Origin: Chromatiales bacterium
Lineage (GTDB): Bacteria; Pseudomonadota; Gammaproteobacteria; CAMYNG01
Reading direction: 5' to 3'
NCBI GenBank assembly: GCA_027021685.1
Contig: JALUTW010000250.1
Span: forward strand, 1-10,516
Length of the DNA stretch: 10,516 nucleotides
Shown here: one piece after another, positions 5,905 through 10,516 of the stretch
Layout: every line of letters starts with the position of its first letter
How positions within the stretch are numbered: position 1 is the first letter of the stretch
Notes under the pieces: generated by a model
The model's database searches: none
The model's input: only the letters and a program-made list of their open reading frames with translations
Told to the model about the DNA's origin: nothing
Program-made: the position numbers and the translations under genes

Positions 5905-5969
5905 AGCGCGCCTTTCCCGGCGCCGCCGACAGGGCCGGAACGAGTCCAAAGCCGGTACTGAACAGCCGC

Positions 5970-6758
5970 ATGTTTCAGCGTCTCAGAGAAGACATCCGCT
6001 GCGTCTTCGAACGCGACCCGGCGGCGCGCAATGCCTGGGAAGTGCTCACCTGCTACCCGGGCCTGCACGCGGTGCTGCTCCACCGCCTCAGCCACCGCCT
6101 GTGGCGCTGGCGCCTCAAGTGGCTGGCGCGGCTGCTGTCCCACCTGGGGCGCTGGCTCACGGGCATCGAGATCCATCCCGCGGCGGTCATCGGCCGCCGG
6201 TTCTTCATCGACCACGGCATGGGGGTGGTCATCGGCGAGACCGCCGAGATCGGCGACGACTGCACCCTGTACCACGGCGTCACCCTGGGCGGCACCACCT
6301 GGAACAAGGGCAAGCGCCACCCCACCCTGGGCAACGACGTGGTGGTGGGGGCCGGGGCCAAGGTCCTGGGCCCCATCACCGTGGGCGACGGGGCCCGGGT
6401 GGGGTCCAACGCGGTGGTCATGCGCGACGTGCCGCCGGGGGCCACCGCGGTGGGGATCCCGGCCCGCATCGTCACCCGCCAGCCGGATGCCGAGCAGCGG
6501 CGCGAGGCCTTCGCCGCCCGCATCGGCTTCGACGCCTACGGCACCCGCGCCGACATGCCCGACCCCGTGGCCAAGGCCATGCGGTCACTTTTTGACCATG
6601 TGCATGCCATGGACCGGCAGATGGAGGTGATCTTCTGTGCCCTCAAGCGCATGGGGGTGGAGCTCAAGGAGGTGACCCTGCCCCACCTGGAGGACGCCGG
6701 GGTCTGCGACGAGGACCGCGAGGCCGTGGAGCCCGATGCGGGAGAGGTCAAAAAGTAG
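5970..6758 (+). CDS. cysE: Serine O-acetyltransferase, short form
   Basis: The enzyme makes O-acetylserine from serine and acetyl-CoA, the committed step to cysteine, which is the sulfur donor used by IscS. The 262-aa product lacks most of the N-terminal helical domain of E. coli CysE (273 aa with a long N-terminal part). It goes quickly into the left-handed beta-helix: HPAAVIGRRFFIDHGMGVVI with the catalytic Asp81-His82 pair, then GVTLGGT and KRHPTLG with His117. The hexapeptide repeats end near residue 165 (GIPARIV). A ~95-residue C-terminal extension follows, mostly charged helix; its function is not evident. The ribosome site before the ATG is weak. The 5' leader would be about 60 bases from the promoter at 5876. 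In Azotobacter a comparable gene heads the isc cluster, so dedicated cysteine supply is the likely role. Confidence 0.93.
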   Translation: MFQRLREDIRCVFERDPAARNAWEVLTCYPGLHAVLLHRLSHRLWRWRLKWLARLLSHLGRWLTGIEIHPAAVIGRRFFIDHGMGVVIGETAEIGDDCTLYHGVTLGGTTWNKGKRHPTLGNDVVVGAGAKVLGPITVGDGARVGSNAVVMRDVPPGATAVGIPARIVTRQPDAEQRREAFAARIGFDAYGTRADMPDPVAKAMRSLFDHVHAMDRQMEVIFCALKRMGVELKEVTLPHLEDAGVCDEDREAVEPDAGEVKK

Positions 6759-6792
6759 CGTAAAAACAATAACTTGATATTAATTCGGGAAT

Positions 6793-6825
6793 ATTGTTGA
6801 TTAAAATACTATGAAATGCTATCTT
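6793..6825 (+). promoter_or_regulatory. iscR promoter P1 with a weaker IscR type 1-like site
   Basis: TTGATT (6797-6802) and TATCTT (6820-6825) are spaced by 17 bases. The dyad 6793-6817 has a good left half (ATTGTTGATT, 8 of 10 to the type 1 consensus) and a fully matching A/T centre, but a poor right half (5 of 10). The surrounding 161-bp gap is far richer in A/T than the flanking genes. Confidence 0.5.
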
Positions 6826-6837
6826 TGCCGCACCAAA

Positions 6838-6870
6838 GTAGTTGATTGAAACAGTCGGGTAAGTTAAATT
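6838..6870 (+). promoter_or_regulatory. iscR promoter P2 with a strong IscR type 1-like operator
   Basis: The left half GTAGTTGATT, centre GAAAC and right half AGTCGGGTAA (6838-6862) match the type 1 IscR consensus at 22 of 25 positions by my count. The -35 TTGATT (6842-6847) sits inside the left half; TAAATT (6865-6870) is a possible -10 after 17 bases. The start codon of iscR is 49 bases past the -10. It lies 45 bp downstream of the P1 site, in the same orientation. Autorepression of iscRSUA by holo-IscR is the known role of such sites in E. coli. Confidence 0.75.
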
Positions 6871-6919
6871 AACGATATTCGCATGTAAGCGAATTCGAAT
6901 AGATGCGGAAGGTGGCGTT

Positions 6920-7414
6920 ATGAGGCTGACAACCAAGGGGCGGTACGCGGTGACCGCCATGCTGGACCTGGCCCTTCATTACGATGAAGGTCCCATCACC
7001 CTGGCCGATATCTCCCAGAGGCAGGGCATCTCCCTGTCCTACCTGGAGCAGCTCTTCTCCAAGCTGCGCAAGCGCGGGCTGGTGGAGAGCACCCGGGGGC
7101 CGGGCGGCGGCTACCGGTTGAGCCGGGAGGCCGATCGCATCGCGGTGGCCGAGGTCATCTCGGCGGTGGACGAGAAGGTGGACGCCACCCGCTGCGGCGG
7201 CCTGGCCAACTGCCAGGATGACCAGCAGTGCCTGACCCACGAGCTGTGGACGGATCTCAGCGACCAGATATATAACTTCCTGAACAGCATCAGCCTTGGC
7301 CAGCTGGTGGCCCGCAGGGGCGTTCAGGAGGTCGCACGCCGGCAGGACGGCCAGCCGGTGAGTGCCGGTCGCGGGCCGGTGGACGTGCCGGTGCCCAGCA
7401 AGGAAGCGGTGTGA
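6920..7414 (+). CDS. iscR: Fe-S cluster-sensing transcription regulator IscR
   Basis: The 164-aa product is an Rrf2-family winged-helix regulator. The N-terminus MRLTTKGRYAVTAMLDLALH and the recognition segment ISLSYLEQLFSKLRKRGLVES with GPGGGYRLSR are hallmarks of the family. The [2Fe-2S] ligands Cys92, Cys98, Cys104 and His107 are all present at the same numbers as in E. coli IscR. With the cluster it represses the isc operon at type 1 sites; without it it activates other Fe-S genes at type 2 sites. The ATG has AAGG seven bases upstream. The C-terminal ~30 residues are rich in Arg/Gly/Pro and probably disordered. Two candidate operators lie in its leader, so it likely represses itself. A short inverted repeat (ATTCGC/GCGAAT, 6877-6894) lies just before the ribosome site. 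Confidence 0.97.
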   Translation: MRLTTKGRYAVTAMLDLALHYDEGPITLADISQRQGISLSYLEQLFSKLRKRGLVESTRGPGGGYRLSREADRIAVAEVISAVDEKVDATRCGGLANCQDDQQCLTHELWTDLSDQIYNFLNSISLGQLVARRGVQEVARRQDGQPVSAGRGPVDVPVPSKEAV

Positions 7415-7490
7415 GCGGGGCGGCCGCAGGCCGTCCCGGGATTCCATGCGAGTGTCCGGCGCAGGACGCCGTTGCGGAGACTGAAGCGGA

Positions 7491-8711
7491 ATGAAGACTC
7501 CCATTTATCTCGACTATGCGGCCACGACCCCGGTGGATCCCCGGGTGGCGGAAGCCATGTGCGCGTGCCTGACCCTGGACGGCACCTTCGGCAACCCGGC
7601 GTCGCGCTCCCACGCCTTCGGCTGGAAGGCCGAGGAGGCGGTGGAGCAGGCCCGGGCCCAGGTCGCCGCGCTGGTCAACGCCGATCCCCGGGAGATCATC
7701 TGGACCTCCGGGGCCACCGAGTCGGACAACCTGGCCCTCAAGGGCGCGGCCCACTTCTACAAGAAGAAGGGCCGGCACATCGTGACCTGCAAGACCGAGC
7801 ACAAGGCGGTGCTGGATTCCTGCCGCCAGCTGGAGCGCGAGGGCTACGAGGTCACCTACCTCGACCCCGAGCCCAACGGGCTCATCGACCTGGACAAGCT
7901 GCGCGCGGCCCTGCGCGAGGACACCATCCTGGTGTCCATCATGCACGTCAACAACGAGATCGGGGTGATCCAGGACATCGGCGCCATCGGCGAGATCACC
8001 CGCGAGCGCGGGATCATCTTCCACGTGGATGCGGCGCAGAGTGCGGGCAAGGTGCCCATCGACCTCCAGGGCGAGCATGCCAAGGTGGACCTCATGTCCT
8101 TCTCCGCGCACAAGGTCTACGGGCCCAAGGGCATCGGCGCCCTGTTCGTGCGGCGCAAGCCGCGGGTGCGCATCGAGGCCCAGATGCACGGCGGCGGCCA
8201 CGAGCGCGGCCTGCGCTCCGGGACCCTGCCGGTGCACCAGATCGTGGGCATGGGCGAGGCCTTCCGCATCGCGCGCGAGGAGATGGCCGCGGAGAACGAG
8301 CGCATTCGCATGCTGCGCGACCGCCTCCTGGAGGGGATCAGGGACATCGAGGAGATCTACATCAACGGCGACCTGGAACAGCGGGTGCCGCACAACCTCA
8401 ACGTCAGCTTCAACTTTGTCGAGGGCGAGTCGCTCATCATGGCGCTCAAGGACCTGGCGGTGTCGTCGGGGTCGGCCTGTACCTCGGCCAGCCTGGAGCC
8501 CTCCTACGTGCTGCGGGCCCTGGGCCGCAGCGACGAGCTGGCCCACAGCTCCATCCGCTTCACCCTGGGCCGGTTCACCACCGAGGAAGAGATCGATTAC
8601 GCGATCAAGAAGATTCACGAGAACATCGGCAAGCTGCGCGAGCTGTCGCCGCTGTGGGAGATGTACAAGGAAGGCATCGATCTCGACAGTATCGAATGGG
8701 CGGCGCACTGA
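7491..8711 (+). CDS. iscS: Cysteine desulfurase IscS
   Basis: IscS is a pyridoxal phosphate enzyme that removes sulfur from cysteine and hands the persulfide to IscU, and in other bacteria also to tRNA thiolation and cofactor pathways. The 406-aa product is full length (E. coli 404). The cofactor lysine is Lys208 in SFSAHKVYGPKG, His104 lies in TEHKAVLDSC, and the persulfide-bearing Cys330 is in the mobile loop SSGSACTSASLEPSYV. The C-terminal WEMYKEGIDLDSIEWAAH ending, which docks IscU, is conserved. The 76-bp gap after iscR has no terminator with a T-run, so readthrough is expected. The ribosome site is modest (GCGGA close to the ATG). Confidence 0.97.
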   Translation: MKTPIYLDYAATTPVDPRVAEAMCACLTLDGTFGNPASRSHAFGWKAEEAVEQARAQVAALVNADPREIIWTSGATESDNLALKGAAHFYKKKGRHIVTCKTEHKAVLDSCRQLEREGYEVTYLDPEPNGLIDLDKLRAALREDTILVSIMHVNNEIGVIQDIGAIGEITRERGIIFHVDAAQSAGKVPIDLQGEHAKVDLMSFSAHKVYGPKGIGALFVRRKPRVRIEAQMHGGGHERGLRSGTLPVHQIVGMGEAFRIAREEMAAENERIRMLRDRLLEGIRDIEEIYINGDLEQRVPHNLNVSFNFVEGESLIMALKDLAVSSGSACTSASLEPSYVLRALGRSDELAHSSIRFTLGRFTTEEEIDYAIKKIHENIGKLRELSPLWEMYKEGIDLDSIEWAAH

Positions 8712-8745
8712 AGCGCGGTGAACGAAGCGGAAACCTGATAGAATA

Positions 8746-8760
8746 GTATTCCTGGAATAC
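8746..8760 (+). promoter_or_regulatory. Small hairpin at the iscU ribosome-binding site
   Basis: GTATTC-CTG-GAATAC is a perfect 6-bp stem with a 3-base loop, ending one base before the strong GGAGGT ribosome site of iscU (8762-8767). It sits in the 64-bp iscS-iscU gap. It could mark an RNA processing or mRNA-stability point or tune initiation. A triloop this small is of limited stability. Confidence 0.4.
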
Positions 8761-8775
8761 CGGAGGTAAGCAGCC

Positions 8776-9186
8776 ATGGCGTACAGTGACAAGGTCATCG
8801 ACCACTACGAGAATCCACGCAACGTCGGTACGCTGGACAAGGACGCCCCCGATGTGGGGACGGGCATGGTGGGCGCGCCGGCCTGCGGTGACGTCATGCG
8901 CCTCCAGATCAAGGTCAACGAGCAGGGCATCATCGAGGATGCCAAGTTCAAGACCTACGGCTGCGGCTCGGCCATCGCCTCGTCCTCGCTGCTCACCGAG
9001 TGGGTCAAGGGCAAGACGCTGGAGGAGGCGCGCCAGATCAAGAACAGCCAGATCGCCGAGGAGCTGGAGCTGCCGCCGGTGAAGATTCACTGCTCGGTCC
9101 TGGCCGAGGACGCCATCAAGGCGGCCATCGAGGATTACCAGCGCAAGCAGCAGGCGGTCGCCGGCGACCAGGCCAAGACGGCCTGA
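8776..9186 (+). CDS. iscU: Fe-S cluster assembly scaffold IscU
   Basis: IscU receives iron and sulfur from IscS and builds [2Fe-2S] clusters for transfer. The 136-aa product keeps every functional residue at E. coli numbering: Cys37 and Asp39 (ACGDV), Cys63 (YGCGSA), His105 and Cys106 (KIHCS). The LPPVK motif at 99-103 is the binding site for the chaperone HscA. The last ~10 residues (QQAVAGDQAKTA) are a small extension. It has the strongest ribosome site in the cluster (GGAGGT, eight to nine bases before ATG), which fits the high amounts of scaffold needed. Confidence 0.98.
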   Translation: MAYSDKVIDHYENPRNVGTLDKDAPDVGTGMVGAPACGDVMRLQIKVNEQGIIEDAKFKTYGCGSAIASSSLLTEWVKGKTLEEARQIKNSQIAEELELPPVKIHCSVLAEDAIKAAIEDYQRKQQAVAGDQAKTA

Positions 9187-9205
9187 GGTGGAGTATCCGC
9201 TCGCG

Positions 9206-9529
9206 ATGGCGATCACGCTGACGGAAACCGCCGCCGCCCGGGTCAAGGAGTTTCTCGCCAACCGGGGCAAGGGGATCGGCCTGCGCCTGGGGGTGCGTAC
9301 CACCGGGTGCTCCGGCATGGCCTATGTGCTGGAGTTCGCCGACGAGGTGGAGCCCGAGGACAAGGTGTTCGAGTCCAACGGGGTCAAGGTGATCGTGGAT
9401 CCCAAGAGCCTGCTCTACCTCGACGGGACCGAGCTGGATTACGGCAAGGAAGGTCTCAACGAAGGGTTCAAGTTCAACAACCCCAACGTCAAGGACACCT
9501 GCGGCTGCGGCGAGAGTTTCTCGGTCTGA
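9206..9529 (+). CDS. iscA: A-type Fe-S carrier IscA
   Basis: IscA is a carrier that passes clusters (or iron) to targets. The product starting at the ATG at 9206 is 107 aa, exactly the E. coli length, with MAITLTETAAARVKEFLANRGKG matching the family start. An in-frame GTG at 9188 would add six residues but has no ribosome site, while GGTGGAG at 9187-9193 lies before the ATG (spacing is long, about 12). The three ligand cysteines are Cys35 (TTGCSG), Cys99 and Cys101 (DTCGCGESF). It is 19 bases behind iscU and surely cotranscribed. Confidence 0.96.
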   Translation: MAITLTETAAARVKEFLANRGKGIGLRLGVRTTGCSGMAYVLEFADEVEPEDKVFESNGVKVIVDPKSLLYLDGTELDYGKEGLNEGFKFNNPNVKDTCGCGESFSV

Positions 9530-9555
9530 GCGTGCGGCCCGCGTGGCTTGATTGA

Positions 9556-10083
9556 ATGGGCGCCGCTCGCAACTACTTCGAACTCTTCGAGCTGCCGGTC
9601 CGCTTCGAACTGGACACCGCCGATCTCCAGCAGCGTTACCGCGCGCTGCAGCGGGCGGTGCACCCGGACCGCTATGCCAACGCCTCCGATCGCGAGCGCC
9701 GGCTGGCCATGGAGCAGACCGCCCTCATCAACGCCGCCTACCAGACCCTGAAGTCGCCCCTGGCGCGGGCCCGCTACCTGCTGGAGCTGGAGGGCGTGCG
9801 CTTCGACGACGAGCGCGACACGCACCTGGATCCCGCCTTCCTCATGGAGCAGATGGAGCTGCGCGAGGCCCTGGCCGCGGCCCGCGATGCGGCGGACCCG
9901 CTGGCCGAGGTCCTGCGCCTGGGCGAGGACATTGAACGGCGCCGCCGCGCCCTCATTGAGGAACTGGGCCGCCTGCTCGCCGCCGGCGACCATGACGCCG
10001 CCCGCGGCATGGTGCACAAGCTCCAGTTCCTGGAGCGCCTGCGCGAGGAGGCGGAGCAACTGGAAGAGGAACTCTCGTTTTAA
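9556..10083 (+). CDS. hscB: Fe-S co-chaperone HscB (J-domain protein)
   Basis: HscB brings IscU to the Hsp70-type chaperone HscA and stimulates its ATPase. The 175-aa product (E. coli 171) has an N-terminal J domain with NYFELFELP at the start and the HPD motif at 36-38 (AVHPDRYAN). A three-helix C-terminal domain with LDPAFLMEQMELREAL follows and binds IscU. An in-frame stop lies directly before the ATG, so the start is fixed. No clear ribosome site is seen; translation may depend on coupling to iscA 26 bases upstream. Confidence 0.95.
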   Translation: MGAARNYFELFELPVRFELDTADLQQRYRALQRAVHPDRYANASDRERRLAMEQTALINAAYQTLKSPLARARYLLELEGVRFDDERDTHLDPAFLMEQMELREALAAARDAADPLAEVLRLGEDIERRRRALIEELGRLLAAGDHDAARGMVHKLQFLERLREEAEQLEEELSF

Positions 10084-10085
10084 CC

Positions 10086-10516
10086 ATGGCCCTGTTGCAG
10101 ATCAGCGAACCCGGCAAGTCCACCGCGCCCCACCAGCGCCGGCTGGCGGCCGGCATCGACCTGGGCACGACCAACTCGCTGGTGGCCAGCGTGCGCAGTG
10201 GCAAGGCCGAGACCCTGCCCGATGCCGGTGGGCGCCACCTGCTGCCCTCGGTGGTGCGCTACCGGGCCGGCGGCCCGCCCGAGGTGGGCGAGGCCGCGCT
10301 GGCGGCCGCGACCGAAGATCCCCACAACACCGTCGTCTCGGTCAAGCGCTTCATGGGCCGCGGCCTGGAGGACATCCGTGCCCAGCACGGCGATCGCCTG
10401 CACTACGCGTTCGAGGAGGGCGAGGGCGGTGTGCCCCGCATCCGCACCGATGCCGGGCTGGTGAGCCCGGTCGAAGTCTCGGCCGAGATCCTGCGCGTGC
10501 TGCGGGAGCGGGCCGA
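10086..10516 (+). CDS. hscA: Fe-S chaperone HscA (Hsp70 family), N-terminal part, runs off the window
   Basis: The frame opens with an ATG two bases after the hscB stop and is open for 143 codons to the right edge. The first ~20 residues are a short leader, then the Hsp70 phosphate-1 motif GIDLGTTNS at 23-31, HLLPSVVRY near 51-59, and SVKRFMGR at 85-92, the conserved Hsp70 nucleotide-domain pattern. HscA binds the LPPVK motif of IscU and drives cluster release by ATP hydrolysis. The tight spacing points to translational coupling with hscB. The substrate-binding domain and the expected fdx and iscX lie beyond the window. Confidence 0.95.
   Translation, partial: MALLQISEPGKSTAPHQRRLAAGIDLGTTNSLVASVRSGKAETLPDAGGRHLLPSVVRYRAGGPPEVGEAALAAATEDPHNTVVSVKRFMGRGLEDIRAQHGDRLHYAFEEGEGGVPRIRTDAGLVSPVEVSAEILRVLRERA

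Noticed and set aside
4953..6320. Long minus-strand open frame (455 codons) across trmJ and the start of cysE
   Set aside because: It runs across two well-identified plus-strand genes and the hairpin element, with Arg/Gly/Pro-rich composition typical of GC-driven shadow frames.
6768..6792. Possible third IscR site or Fur box in the AT-rich gap
   Set aside because: The stretch around CTTGATATTAATTCGGGAAT matches only a few positions of either consensus, which AT-rich sequence gives by chance.
7290..8798. Long minus-strand open frame (502 codons) opposite iscS
   Set aside because: It is a shadow of the high-GC iscS gene; the plus strand encodes a complete, motif-perfect IscS, and the antisense product is low-complexity.

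Overview
The window is high-GC DNA whose best-recognised genes are typical of Gammaproteobacteria: a suhB/trmJ divergent pair followed by an isc iron-sulfur cluster. The order trmJ-cysE-iscR-iscS-iscU-iscA-hscB-hscA, with a short serine acetyltransferase before iscR, resembles Azotobacter-type and some purple-sulfur/halo-alkaliphilic gammaproteobacterial isc loci. The lineage is an inference from gene order and base composition, not from a phylogeny.

Region 1 (1-3117) is accessory. It starts inside the 3' part of a Tle1-like (DUF2235) type VI secretion phospholipase effector. Then comes a tandem array: a predicted immunity lipoprotein, a detached copy of the effector's last ~60 codons, a second immunity paralogue broken by one extra base in a run of eight G, a third copy of the effector tail, and a short ORF for a membrane peptide. 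The repeat units are about 1,045 and 1,061 bp apart.

Region 2 (about 3130-4822) is on the minus strand. It holds suhB, a 95-aa protein of unknown function, and a 118-aa two-helix cysteine-rich membrane protein closed by a clear intrinsic terminator.

Region 3 (4823-5108) is the divergent intergenic space between suhB and trmJ. It contains five hairpins packed end to end in 147 bp, probably an intergenic repeat or a structured RNA.

Region 4 (5109-10516) is the plus-strand tRNA methyltransferase gene trmJ and the isc cluster. cysE makes O-acetylserine for cysteine, IscS takes sulfur from cysteine, IscU is the scaffold, IscA an A-type carrier, and HscB/HscA transfer the cluster from IscU. IscR senses the cluster and represses. 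IscR type 1-like sites overlap the -35 elements of a promoter before cysE and of tandem promoters in an unusually AT-rich gap before iscR, so cysteine supply and cluster assembly are probably co-regulated. hscA runs off the right edge; fdx and iscX would be expected beyond it.
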